A stretch of DNA of 64,000 nt from UMGS1908 sp045655005 (GTDB lineage: Bacteria; Bacillota; Clostridia; Christensenellales; UBA1242). The notes under the pieces are model-generated. The model was not told the DNA's origin. It did not search any database and saw nothing but the letters and a program-made list of their open reading frames with translations. This document shows, one piece after another, positions 8,916 to 17,192 of this stretch. Every line of letters starts with the position of its first letter. Position 1 is the first letter of the stretch. Where the stretch lies: the NCBI GenBank assembly GCA_045655005.1, contig JAZOOJ010000009.1, forward strand, positions 56,778 to 120,777. The letters run 5' to 3'. A program made the position numbers and the translations under genes.

Positions 8916-9641
8916 TTGGCTAAAATACATTCGATTGAAACATTTGGTGCTGTTGATGGACCTGGTATAAGGTTCGTCATTTTTATGCAGGGCTGTCCAA
9001 TGCGATGTATGTATTGTCATAATCCTGATACTTGGGATTATTCAGGCGGGAAGGAGATGACAATCGACGAACTGATGACAGAAATCAGAAAGTATAGACA
9101 TTACTTTGGTGATGATGGTGGTGTAACAGTTACAGGTGGCGAACCTATGGTTCAAATCGACTTTGTAACGGAATTGTTTAAGGCTTTAAAGAATGAAAAC
9201 ATTCACACATGCTTAGATTCATCTGGGGTTTTGTTTACAAGAGAAGGCGAAAGGTTTAAAAAAATCGAAAAGCTTATAAAATATACTGATTTGGTTTTGC
9301 TTGACATCAAACACATTGATGCAGATTGTCATAAAAAATTGACAATGCATGATAATAGTAATATTTTAGACTTCGCAAGGTTTTTAGATGAAAAAAATAT
9401 TCCTATTTGGATACGTCATGTGTTAGTCCCAACAATAACCACCGATGAAACATATTTAAAAAACTTGAGAATTTTCATAGACGGCTTAAATAATGTTGAC
9501 AAGATTGAAGTTTTGCCATATCATACTATGGGTATTTCAAAATACGAAAAACTTGGTATTGAATACCCACTAAAAGATATACCCGTTCCAACAAAGGAAC
9601 AAGTAGAAATTGCTAATAAAATTTTAAAGGGAGAAAAATAA
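8916..9641 (+). CDS. pflA: Pyruvate formate-lyase activating enzyme
   Basis: Radical-SAM enzyme that installs the glycyl radical on PflB under anaerobic conditions. The CxxxCxxC cluster motif is at C27, C31 and C34 (GCPMRCMYCHN), with the N-terminal GAVDGPGIR and the glycine-rich TVTGGEP that follow in this family. Length 241 aa is normal. The start is TTG 8916, with AAGGAG at a proper distance and the family N-terminus beginning there; no ATG fits. It is followed immediately by pflB (TAA then ATG with no gap), so activator and substrate are translated together. The order A-B is the reverse of E. coli. Confidence 0.95.
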   Translation: MAKIHSIETFGAVDGPGIRFVIFMQGCPMRCMYCHNPDTWDYSGGKEMTIDELMTEIRKYRHYFGDDGGVTVTGGEPMVQIDFVTELFKALKNENIHTCLDSSGVLFTREGERFKKIEKLIKYTDLVLLDIKHIDADCHKKLTMHDNSNILDFARFLDEKNIPIWIRHVLVPTITTDETYLKNLRIFIDGLNNVDKIEVLPYHTMGISKYEKLGIEYPLKDIPVPTKEQVEIANKILKGEK

Positions 9642-11870
9642 ATGAGAGAAGAATGGAATGAATTTAAAGAAGGTAAGTGGTGTGATGAAATTAATGTTAA
9701 AGATTTTATCCACAACAACTATGCTTTGTATACAGGAGACGACAGTTTCTTAAGTGGTCCAACAGAAGCAACAAAGAAATTAAGTGCTATGGTATTTGAC
9801 CTAAATGCTAAGGAAAGAGAGGCTGGTGGTGTATTGGATGCGGATACATCAGTTGTATCAACTCTTACAAGTCATGGTGCAGGATATTTGGATAAAGACC
9901 TAGAAAAGATTGTAGGTTTTCAAACAGATAAACCATACAAACGCTCACTTCAACCATTTGGTGGAATTAGAATGAGTGAAACAGCGTTAAAGTCTTATGG
10001 TTTTGAAATTGACCCACAAATTAAAGAAATTTTCACTAAATACAGAAAGACACACAATCAAGGCGTGTTTGACGTTTACACTGATGAAATGAAAATGGCT
10101 CGTCACGTTGGTATTATTACAGGTCTTCCAGATGCATATGGCAGAGGAAGAATTATAGGTGATTACAGACGTGTGGCACTTTATGGTGTTGACAGGCTTA
10201 TTGCTGACAAACAAGCGTTTTTGAAGTCTGGAATTAAAGGCTATGACGAAAGTGCTTTAAGATTGCGTGAAGAAACAGCTGAGCAAATTCGTGCATTAAA
10301 CGATTTAAAGACAATGGCTATGGCATATGGCGTAGATATTTCTAACCCAGCAAAGAATGCACAAGATGCTGTACAATTCTTGTACTTTGCATACCTTGGT
10401 GCTGTTAAAGACCAAAATGGTGCAGCTATGTCAGTTGGAAGAAATACTACATTCTTAGATATATTTATTGAAAGAGATTTAAGAAATGGTGTTATCACAG
10501 AAGAACAAGCACAAGAATTAATTGACCATTTTGTAATGAAGTTAAGACTTGTTAAGTTTATGAGAACCCCAGAATACAACGAATTGTTCTCTGGTGACCC
10601 AACTTGGGTAACAGAAGCAATTGGTGGTATGGGCGAAGACGGCAGAGCACTTGTAACAAAGACTGCATTCAGAATGTTACACACATTGGACAACCTAGGA
10701 CATTCACCAGAACCAAATCTTACAATTCTTTGGTCAAAAGATTTACCAGAGAACTTCAAAAAGTATTGTGCAAAGATGTCTATCAAGACTTGTGCAATTC
10801 AATATGAAAATGACGATTTGATGCGTGAATTTATGGGTGATGACTATGCTATCGCATGTTGCGTAAGCTGTATGAAGGTCGGTAAGGATATGCAATTCTT
10901 TGGTGCTCGTGCTAACCTTGCAAAAAGCTTACTTTATGCAATCAATGGTGGTGTAGACGAACTTAAAAACGTTCAAGTAACACCAAAGTTTGAAGCGGTT
11001 AAGGGCGATTATCTTGATTTTGACGATGTAATGAAGAGATATGACTTCGTTATGGAGTGGCTTGCTGAACTTTATGTAAATACATTGAATTGTATTCATT
11101 ATATGCACGATAAGTACAGCTATGAATCTCTTGAAATGGCTTTACACGATAACAATGTACACAGATTCTTTGCTACTGGTATCGCTGGGCTTTCTTGTGC
11201 TGCTGACAGCTTATCTGCAATTAAATACGCAAAAGTTAAAGCTATCCGTGATGAAAATGGTCTAGTTGTTGATTACCAAATTGAAGGAGATTTCCCTAAG
11301 TATGGTAACAATGATGAAAGAGTTGACCAACTTGCTGTTCAAATTGTTGATTCATTTATGAATAAGTTAAGAAAACATAAAACCTACAGAGATTCTGAAA
11401 TTACAACAAGTATTTTAACAATTACTTCTAACGTAGTTTATGGAAAGAAGACAGGAAGTACTCCTGACGGAAGAAAGGCTGGTGAGCCTTTGGCTCCTGG
11501 AGCAAACCCAATGCCAGGAAGAGATTGCTGTGGAGCTCTTGCTTCTCTTGAATCTGTTGCTAAGATTAAATATGAAAACGCAAGAGATGGTATTTCAAAT
11601 ACATTCTCAATCGTTCCAGCTTCTCTTGGTAAAGACCTTGATACACAAATCAATAATCTTTGCACTTTGATAGACGGATATACAAAAAGCAGAGGACATC
11701 ACTTAAATGTTAACGTATTTAGTCGTGAAACATTAATTGATGCTCAACAACATCCAGAAAAATATCCTTCACTTACAATCCGTGTTTCAGGTTACGCAGT
11801 TAACTTTATTAAGTTGACAAAAGAACAACAAGATGACGTTATCAGAAGAACTATTCACGAAAAAATATAA
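9642..11870 (+). CDS. pflB: Formate acetyltransferase (pyruvate formate-lyase)
   Basis: Converts pyruvate and CoA to acetyl-CoA and formate in anaerobic fermentation. The 742-aa length is typical. The catalytic cysteine pair is C406-C407 (IACCVSCM) and the glycyl-radical residue is G717 in RVSGYAVNF, 26 residues from the end. It abuts pflA with no intergenic space and is followed by a clear terminator, defining a two-gene operon. The codon choice (ATC, TTC, GTT, AAC more often than in neighbours) looks like that of a highly expressed gene. Confidence 0.98.
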   Translation: MREEWNEFKEGKWCDEINVKDFIHNNYALYTGDDSFLSGPTEATKKLSAMVFDLNAKEREAGGVLDADTSVVSTLTSHGAGYLDKDLEKIVGFQTDKPYKRSLQPFGGIRMSETALKSYGFEIDPQIKEIFTKYRKTHNQGVFDVYTDEMKMARHVGIITGLPDAYGRGRIIGDYRRVALYGVDRLIADKQAFLKSGIKGYDESALRLREETAEQIRALNDLKTMAMAYGVDISNPAKNAQDAVQFLYFAYLGAVKDQNGAAMSVGRNTTFLDIFIERDLRNGVITEEQAQELIDHFVMKLRLVKFMRTPEYNELFSGDPTWVTEAIGGMGEDGRALVTKTAFRMLHTLDNLGHSPEPNLTILWSKDLPENFKKYCAKMSIKTCAIQYENDDLMREFMGDDYAIACCVSCMKVGKDMQFFGARANLAKSLLYAINGGVDELKNVQVTPKFEAVKGDYLDFDDVMKRYDFVMEWLAELYVNTLNCIHYMHDKYSYESLEMALHDNNVHRFFATGIAGLSCAADSLSAIKYAKVKAIRDENGLVVDYQIEGDFPKYGNNDERVDQLAVQIVDSFMNKLRKHKTYRDSEITTSILTITSNVVYGKKTGSTPDGRKAGEPLAPGANPMPGRDCCGALASLESVAKIKYENARDGISNTFSIVPASLGKDLDTQINNLCTLIDGYTKSRGHHLNVNVFSRETLIDAQQHPEKYPSLTIRVSGYAVNFIKLTKEQQDDVIRRTIHEKI

Positions 11871-11880
11871 TATTAAAAAA

Positions 11881-11915
11881 TCCTCAATTGGCAAGCCTTT
11901 TGAGGGTTTTTATTT
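11881..11915 (+). terminator. Intrinsic terminator of pflAB
   Basis: CCTCAA (11882-11887) pairs with TTGAGG (11900-11905), followed by GTTTTTATTTT. Confidence 0.75.
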
Positions 11916-11954
11916 TGTATGTATAAAACTTGATTATTAAATAATAATTTTAAT

Positions 11955-12431
11955 ATGAAAAAGTTTTGTGTTATAATGTTACTAATTTCTTTTCTAAGTG
12001 GGGTGGTAATGAAAAATTGTGACAACTATTTTATCAATCAACTCAATTATGTTTGTGCTATCAACTACTATGAGAATGGTAAAATTAGAAGTATTTCCAA
12101 AGATGATGCTGGATTTGATGATGTAATTGATAAATTGTCAGAGATATTTGATGGTTGCAAAGAGATGCCCGCATTCGGTGTTTCGTTGCATAATGATACG
12201 GTTAATGCGATGAAATATGGTGTATGGATTGAGTTGCTATTTGCTAAGGTTTACATTCATAATGGTATGCCTTATGAAAGATTACTTATAAATCTGACTG
12301 ATGGTAGTTATGGGTTTAATATTGTTAGGTATTATGACGGAAAGTATGAGGGACGATGTTTTTATGTAGATTTAAATAACCAAATATCAACGCAGGATTT
12401 TAAAATAAGAGCAATAGGAAATTCATTATAA
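11955..12431 (+). CDS. Small secreted protein, function unknown
   Basis: I do not recognise this 158-aa protein. The first 20 residues (KKFCVIMLLISFLSGVVM) form a signal-like hydrophobic stretch, and the rest is a mixed polar domain with several tyrosines. The first ATG (11955) has no Shine-Dalgarno site. A second ATG at 12009 follows GTGGGGTGGTA, but using it would remove the signal sequence, so I keep the first. The gene sits alone between the pflAB terminator and its own strong terminator. Confidence 0.55.
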   Translation: MKKFCVIMLLISFLSGVVMKNCDNYFINQLNYVCAINYYENGKIRSISKDDAGFDDVIDKLSEIFDGCKEMPAFGVSLHNDTVNAMKYGVWIELLFAKVYIHNGMPYERLLINLTDGSYGFNIVRYYDGKYEGRCFYVDLNNQISTQDFKIRAIGNSL

Positions 12432-12473
12432 CATATTTATCAATATTTTAAAATATGTTTTGTTAAAATTTTT

Positions 12474-12509
12474 AAAGATTAACATTTGTGTTAATCTTTT
12501 TTCTTTTTA
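12474..12509 (+). terminator. Intrinsic terminator
   Basis: Stem AAGATTAACA (12475-12484) with TGTTAATCTT (12489-12498), four-base loop, then TTTTCTTTTT. Confidence 0.85.
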
Positions 12510-12519
12510 GTTCTTGATG

Positions 12520-12549
12520 TTGACAAATTTATTTGCGTGGAATTATACT
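12520..12549 (+). promoter_or_regulatory. Sigma-A promoter for the kinase/CYTH pair
   Basis: TTGACA at 12520-12525 and TATACT at 12544-12549, 18-base spacer, 25 bases before the ATG at 12574. Confidence 0.65.
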
Positions 12550-12573
12550 TAAAAAAGGGAAGGGGGTGTTAAT

Positions 12574-14052
12574 ATGACCAATGTTAATTTAGTTGATGCA
12601 CAAGAGTGGTGCGAAGAAATTTATCAAGACGTACTACAAAACAAAAAACGACTTGTATTTACTGCTGGAGCTTCTTGCAGTGGTAAGGGAACAAACACAA
12701 AAATGCTTGTTGAATATTTAAACGAGCGTGGAATTAGGGCTCTTCACGTTGAGGCAGATATGTACTATAAGGGTGTGGCAAGAATTATGACCGAAAAAGT
12801 TATCCAAAGAGCTGAATTTAAGAAGTTTGCTCCGCTTTGCGAACAAATTTATACAACAATGCTATCTGTGAATAAAAATGACGATCTAAAAGATAAATTC
12901 AAACAGGAGAATGTTGTTTTGATTTCAAGAAAACTTGCTCCAATTGTAGGGGTTCAGAATGTTGAGCCGATTATGAGAGCATTGTATGAAGAACATTCTC
13001 ATATCAATTTTGATGAGCCTTCGACTAATAAGTTTAGAAGTCTTGAAAAAGACCTAAAAGCTTTGCTTCGTGGAGAAACAAGAACGTTGTCAAGGTATAG
13101 TTTTGATTTTAGCGAGTGTTTTGACGAGCAGGATATGATAAAGTATAAATGTCAAGATGAAATGATAGTTGATGGCAGTCAATATGATGTCTTTTGCGTT
13201 GAAGGACTTTATATGTTAAGGCCTGAAATATTGAACTGTTTTAATCCAAAAGATGTTGCAACGGCATTTATTGACTGTGATAGTCCTACGCTTCTTGCAA
13301 GAAGATATTACAGAGATATTCAATTAGGAAGAACAACAATGCTTCCGGAAATAACTATTATATCGTCATTAAACAATGTAATGCCTGCGTATTACACGTA
13401 TATTTTACCAACACGAAATAAGGCTCAGCACATTCATTATGCAAGTTTAACACCGCTGGAAGTTGGACAAAGAAGGGTTAGTTCTCAAACTAAATATCCA
13501 ATTACAGAAGAGCAATATCAACAAATTATAAACAGTGTTTATTTTGATAAGTCTGCACAAAGTGAATTTGATGGTTCGTGTTGGGAAGTTGGTAGAGGTC
13601 TTCAACAAGACGTTTTCTTTACTGATGGTGGTAGAAAAAGCCCATTTAATGTAAGGATACGTGCGGTTGATGGCTATGTTCAAACCTTGACTTTTAAAAT
13701 GGGAAAGAACACAACAGGTAGGCATATTGACAATTATAATTTAAGAAATATTTGTAAAAATGACCATTTAAGTCTAGATGAAATTTCAATGGCAATGCTT
13801 AGAAGCGGTTTCAGGTGTGATGCACGTCTGACTAAGTATAGAGAATCTTATGCAGTACAAGGGTGGGACGGAATGTTTATAATTAATCTTGACCAAATGG
13901 GTGACGGTGAAAGATTTGTTGAACTTGACAATGCTAGTTATTTTGATGCAAGGCATTTTTCTTCGGCGTTTGGATTGACAGATGCAATCACAAAGTCATA
14001 TATTGACTACTATAAAGACCAGATGTTAAACGTAGAAGAAAATGAAGAGTAA
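12574..14052 (+). CDS. P-loop (uridine kinase-like) and CYTH-like fusion protein
   Basis: A 492-aa two-part protein. The N-terminal half has a Walker A loop GASCSGKGT at 32-40, a VEADMYY acidic segment near 65 and DGSQYDVFCVEGLYML near 205-220, as in uridine kinase/phosphoribulokinase-type nucleotide kinases. The second half (about 330-480) has a strand-rich pattern with alternating charged residues (NVRIRAVDGYVQTLTFKMGK, ELDNASYF) that suggests a CYTH/triphosphate-tunnel domain. This is weaker evidence than for the P-loop. Plant TTM1/TTM2 proteins have the same domain order. A stand-alone CYTH protein starts 18 bases after the stop, which supports shared polyphosphate or nucleotide chemistry. 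Substrate unknown. Confidence 0.7.
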   Translation: MTNVNLVDAQEWCEEIYQDVLQNKKRLVFTAGASCSGKGTNTKMLVEYLNERGIRALHVEADMYYKGVARIMTEKVIQRAEFKKFAPLCEQIYTTMLSVNKNDDLKDKFKQENVVLISRKLAPIVGVQNVEPIMRALYEEHSHINFDEPSTNKFRSLEKDLKALLRGETRTLSRYSFDFSECFDEQDMIKYKCQDEMIVDGSQYDVFCVEGLYMLRPEILNCFNPKDVATAFIDCDSPTLLARRYYRDIQLGRTTMLPEITIISSLNNVMPAYYTYILPTRNKAQHIHYASLTPLEVGQRRVSSQTKYPITEEQYQQIINSVYFDKSAQSEFDGSCWEVGRGLQQDVFFTDGGRKSPFNVRIRAVDGYVQTLTFKMGKNTTGRHIDNYNLRNICKNDHLSLDEISMAMLRSGFRCDARLTKYRESYAVQGWDGMFIINLDQMGDGERFVELDNASYFDARHFSSAFGLTDAITKSYIDYYKDQMLNVEENEE

Positions 14053-14070
14053 TTATTAGGAGTGATTAAA

Positions 14071-14685
14071 ATGCAAATAGAAAGAGAGAAAAGGTACCTA
14101 ATTGAGAATTTGGATAGAAGTGTTTTGGAAAGTTTGGGAGAGCCATTACATATTGAACAATACTATTTGAAAATGTGCGATTATGTAAAATCTGCTATAA
14201 AATATTATCACGGTGTTAATGCCAGAATGGTGGTGGCTGAGGCAAGAGTACGGGTTGTTAACAGCAAGAGGGGTAATATGTGTTATTTTACTGTAAAAAG
14301 CGACGGAAATCTGGCAAGGGAGGAAAGTGAAGTAACAATTCCTATGGGCGTTGCTGAAAACCTAATTGAAAACTTTGCTGAAACCATGGTCGTTAAAGAT
14401 AGATTTATGCACAGAACGGGACTTCATATTGTTGAAATAAATAACTTCTTGGACAGAGATTTGATTCTTGCTGAAATTGAATATGACGGAGATGTGTTTA
14501 CAGAAGAAGATATTGACGAAGAAATGGCTCAGGTTGTTTCATCGCTTGATCCAAATGCAATTGTTAGCGATAAAACGTTATACAGTGATTACAAAAATAA
14601 AAATCTTGCACTTCCATATGTACCAAAAGAAGTCGAATATGACTACTATGACGACGAAGATGAGGACGAAGAAGAAAGCGAGTAA
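14071..14685 (+). CDS. CYTH domain (triphosphate tunnel) protein
   Basis: A 204-aa protein that begins with IEREKRYLI. This is the CYTH ExExK signature with the last lysine replaced by arginine (E3, E5, R7). It continues with the family's alternating basic and acidic strands (ARVRVV, CYFTVKSDG, EESEVTI, LAEIEYDG). CYTH enzymes bind triphosphates or polyphosphate with metal; members include thiamine triphosphatase and class IV adenylate cyclase, and the substrate here is not readable. The last 20 residues are almost all Asp, Glu and Tyr. I use ATG 14071, with AGGAG at 14058-14062. It is probably co-transcribed with the upstream fusion gene. Confidence 0.8.
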   Translation: MQIEREKRYLIENLDRSVLESLGEPLHIEQYYLKMCDYVKSAIKYYHGVNARMVVAEARVRVVNSKRGNMCYFTVKSDGNLAREESEVTIPMGVAENLIENFAETMVVKDRFMHRTGLHIVEINNFLDRDLILAEIEYDGDVFTEEDIDEEMAQVVSSLDPNAIVSDKTLYSDYKNKNLALPYVPKEVEYDYYDDEDEDEEESE

Positions 14686-14698
14686 TAATCCATAATGT

Positions 14699-14742
14699 AA
14701 AAAAGCGAAGATGTAATTTGTTCTGGCATCTTCGCTTTTTGT
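14699..14742 (+). terminator. Intrinsic terminator
   Basis: AAAAGCGAAGATG pairs with CATCTTCGCTTTT across a 13-base loop, followed by T residues. It may work in both directions, because the converging minus-strand gene ends at 14837. Confidence 0.88.
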
Positions 14743-14836
14743 ATGCGTTAATTTCGTTTTGTCGTTAGTTTATCTGTGGGTCCAAACAAAAGTATTTATG
14801 TTAAGATATAAATATGTGCAACATCTTAAATTTGTC

Positions 14837-15355
14837 TTAAATATTTTTAATATAAATGGCTTCTTTTTCTTTGCTTGAATTATAAGGAATTCCAACGGTT
14901 TTTATATATCTAAATCCACATTTTTCAACACAATGACAATTTGCTGTATTTGCAGGGTCTGGTGAAATCATCGCTACAGAATATTTTTCTGGCTTTACAA
15001 TTTGATCTATGTATTCAAGTATCATTTTTGTTCCAAGCCCCTTGTGTATATAGTTTAAATCTCCAATAAAATAATCAACACTTACCATATTTTCAGCAAC
15101 TTTAACTTGCTTTGTCCAATTACTATTACCATCAATAGGATACGATTGAATATAGCCCATTGGGAAATTATCTACAAGCACAATCATAGCTATTGTTCTT
15201 GGTTCTTTAAACTTTTTTTCAAGTTTCTTTTTTATTGTTGATACTCTTGGAATTTTGTCAGAATAATACCAATGCCTTGTGTATTCGTTAGTCTTAATCC
15301 AATTTCTAATCATTTCAGCGTCGTCAATCGTTACATTTCTAAATGATATATTCAT
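14837..15355 (-). CDS. GNAT acetyltransferase resembling aminoglycoside 6'-N-acetyltransferases
   Basis: A 172-aa GNAT protein with the order of motifs seen in AAC(6')-type enzymes: FRNVTIDDAEMIRNWI at the start, then SVDYFIGDLNYIHKGLGTKMI as the acetyl-CoA loop (here HKGLGT), then ANTANCHCVEKCGF. Start ATG 15355 overlaps the preceding phosphotransferase gene by the four bases ATGA, so it is translationally coupled to a kinase. That pairing recalls the AAC(6')-APH(2'') bifunctional enzyme, but activity on aminoglycosides is an inference. The true substrate could be another amine. Confidence 0.72.
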   Translation of the reverse strand: MNISFRNVTIDDAEMIRNWIKTNEYTRHWYYSDKIPRVSTIKKKLEKKFKEPRTIAMIVLVDNFPMGYIQSYPIDGNSNWTKQVKVAENMVSVDYFIGDLNYIHKGLGTKMILEYIDQIVKPEKYSVAMISPDPANTANCHCVEKCGFRYIKTVGIPYNSSKEKEAIYIKNI

Positions 15356-15993
15356 TTTGTGTTTCCTTTATTTTTATTATATATTGTTAAGACTTCATTA
15401 CCAAACTCAATGCCAAATTCTTCACAATCTTCGGCGTCAAGTAAGTATACGAAATCACTTTTAGCTTTCCCAGCTCTTGAATCTCCAAAATCAAGTACCC
15501 CACAAATTAAATTGTTTTCATTAAATAGACAATGATTTAAGCTAAAATCTCCATGCAGCAATACGAAATCCTTTCTTTTGATGTTTAAGATTTGTTTTTG
15601 ATTATGTAGTTCTATTAAAAACTTAGCAACGATTTCAGCATTTTGTTTTAATATTCTTGCTGGTAACTTCATAAACTTTTGCCTTGACAACTTTGATCCT
15701 TGAATTTTTTTAGAGGCAAACAAAACAAACTCTTGTCCATAATACTCAAATGTGTTTTCGAACTCAACATTAGGAATGTTTACACTTAACTTACTTTCAA
15801 GACCTTTTAATACTTTAATTTCTTTTTTCAAACATTCACTGGCTGTCTTATGTTTCGGCATTTTTACAACAATGCTATTGTTAATTAAAAATGCCTCACT
15901 ATGATTACCGCTTCCAATATGTGAAATGGTTTTAACTTTTATAAATCTATCAATTACTGATTTCGCAAACTCTAAACTATATTTAAGTTTCAT
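15352..15993 (-). CDS. APH-family phosphotransferase, short
   Basis: A 213-aa protein of the aminoglycoside phosphotransferase/choline kinase fold. The catalytic loop is HGDFSLNH (Brenner motif HGDxxxxH, near 148-155) and the metal-binding DFGDSRAGKAKSDFVYLL follows near 170. APH(2'')-type enzymes usually run to about 300 residues, so this one lacks most of the C-terminal helical lobe. It may be a natural short form or a decayed enzyme. It lies between another APH-like gene (12 bases upstream) and the AAC-like gene (4-base overlap). Confidence 0.75.
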   Translation of the reverse strand: MKLKYSLEFAKSVIDRFIKVKTISHIGSGNHSEAFLINNSIVVKMPKHKTASECLKKEIKVLKGLESKLSVNIPNVEFENTFEYYGQEFVLFASKKIQGSKLSRQKFMKLPARILKQNAEIVAKFLIELHNQKQILNIKRKDFVLLHGDFSLNHCLFNENNLICGVLDFGDSRAGKAKSDFVYLLDAEDCEEFGIEFGNEVLTIYNKNKGNTK

Positions 15994-16005
15994 AAATTTA
16001 TCTTT

Positions 16006-16755
16006 TTATACATTCAAGAATGCACTAAGCCATTCGTTATATTCTAATCTTTGAGCATCCAATTTCTCAATTCCATAGTATTTAACAAACTTATCAAATT
16101 CTTCATTGGTAAAATACCATTTAATTATTGCTAAATCATAATAAGGATCTCCCACAAAAGATAATCCCCAATCAAGAATATACAAGTTATCACCTTCAAT
16201 CAACATATTTTTAGGACGATAATCTCCATGCAATAAACAGGCTTTTACTTGTGTTTTATTCTCTTTTAAATATACAAAAACATCTTTTGGCTCATGAGTT
16301 GTATCGTCTTTGATAAATTCATCTAAGTCTAAACGATTTTCTATCATGTTTTGCTCTGCAATATTTAAAATACTTTCATAATCAACAAAACTATCAGTTA
16401 AATTCACTTGATGTATATTTTTCAAACTTTCAGCCATTTGTTGTAATACTTTATCTGTAAATTGTTTAGGCTTGCTTCCTTCTATGTATTTCATAATAAA
16501 ATATGAATATTCTTCGGCTTGTTCATAAAGATAAATTTCAGGCAAGCATATTTTACTTTTTAGTTGACTTATTATATTAAACTCCTTATCAAGTTCATTT
16601 TGTCTAATTTTTCCTTGTGCTATTTTTATTATAAACTTACCTTTTTCAGCATTGACAAAATATACTTCATTACAAAGTGCTTCTTCTTTTTTCTCTTTAG
16701 TAATAATTTTTCCAGTTAAATCTAAAATTTTGATATTATTCCAAATGTTATTCAT
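16006..16755 (-). CDS. APH-family phosphotransferase
   Basis: A 249-aa kinase-like protein: VYFVNAEKGKFIIKIAQG as the N-lobe with the ATP-binding lysine, FIMKYIEGSKP as the hinge, LLHGDYRPKNMLIEG as the catalytic loop, and LYILDWGLSFVGDPYYDLA as the metal-binding segment. All active-site residues of the family (HGDxxxxN and D in ILDWG) are present. It is the first gene of a three-gene minus-strand operon with a shorter APH-like and an AAC(6')-like gene. The substrate is unproven; small-molecule sugar or aminoglycoside kinases share this fold. Confidence 0.8.
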   Translation of the reverse strand: MNNIWNNIKILDLTGKIITKEKKEEALCNEVYFVNAEKGKFIIKIAQGKIRQNELDKEFNIISQLKSKICLPEIYLYEQAEEYSYFIMKYIEGSKPKQFTDKVLQQMAESLKNIHQVNLTDSFVDYESILNIAEQNMIENRLDLDEFIKDDTTHEPKDVFVYLKENKTQVKACLLHGDYRPKNMLIEGDNLYILDWGLSFVGDPYYDLAIIKWYFTNEEFDKFVKYYGIEKLDAQRLEYNEWLSAFLNV

Positions 16756-16776
16756 TGTTTTCTTTTGCTCCTATGA

Positions 16777-16803
16777 ATTATAGTTTATCATAGAATTTGT
16801 CAA
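16777..16803 (-). promoter_or_regulatory. Possible promoter of the APH/AAC operon
   Basis: On the minus strand, TTGACA (16803-16798) and TATAAT (16782-16777) have exact hexamers but a short 15-base spacer. The start codon lies 22 bases downstream. Confidence 0.45.
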
Positions 16804-16916
16804 TTTGCATTAATAAAATAAAAGATTCTTAAAAATAAACATCTCTACAATTTGTTTCATTAATTTTAAATAATATAGTGAATAGAATAGGTCTTTAATT
16901 TGCCGATAAACAACAA

Positions 16917-16950
16917 AAACAAAGGTCAGAACAATTTGTTCTGACCTTTT
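16917..16950 (-). terminator. Terminator downstream of tRNA-Val
   Basis: AAAGGTCAGAACA pairs with TGTTCTGACCTTT. On the minus strand the stem is followed by TGTTTTTGTTG, directly behind tRNA-Val. Confidence 0.75.
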
Positions 16951-16951
16951 A

Positions 16952-17027
16952 TGGTGGAAACTGTAGGGCTCGAACCTACGACCGCCTGCTTGTAAGGCAG
17001 ATGCTCTCCCAGCTGAGCTAAGCTTCC
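16952..17027 (-). tRNA. tRNA-Val (anticodon TAC)
   Basis: 76-nt cloverleaf on the minus strand. The acceptor arms are GGAAGCT and AGTTTCC, with discriminator A and encoded CCA. The anticodon stem is CTGCC/GGCAG-type around loop CTTACAA, giving TAC. T-arm with GGTTCGAGCC. The 437 bases between 16756 and 17192 hold only this tRNA, its terminator, the promoter of the operon and AT-rich filler. Confidence 0.95.
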
Positions 17028-17192
17028 AAGGGGTTTATTGGGATTTCTCCCAAATGACTAGTATATGATACAATATTTATTTTTGTTTGTCAACTACATT
17101 TTAAAAAATTTTTAAAAATATTTTTTTATTTGCAATTTTGTTTATTTTTGAGTATCTTATATAGTGGAATTTGTAATTTTGGTGGTTAAGAT

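Noticed and set aside
10241..10786. 181-codon open frame on the minus strand inside pflB
   Set aside because: It is antisense to a fully conserved enzyme, with no ribosome site and no family resemblance; a by-product of codon bias.
16756..17192. Integrative element at tRNA-Val
   Set aside because: No integrase, no direct repeat of the tRNA 3' end and no attachment site seen near the APH/AAC block; only position suggests it.
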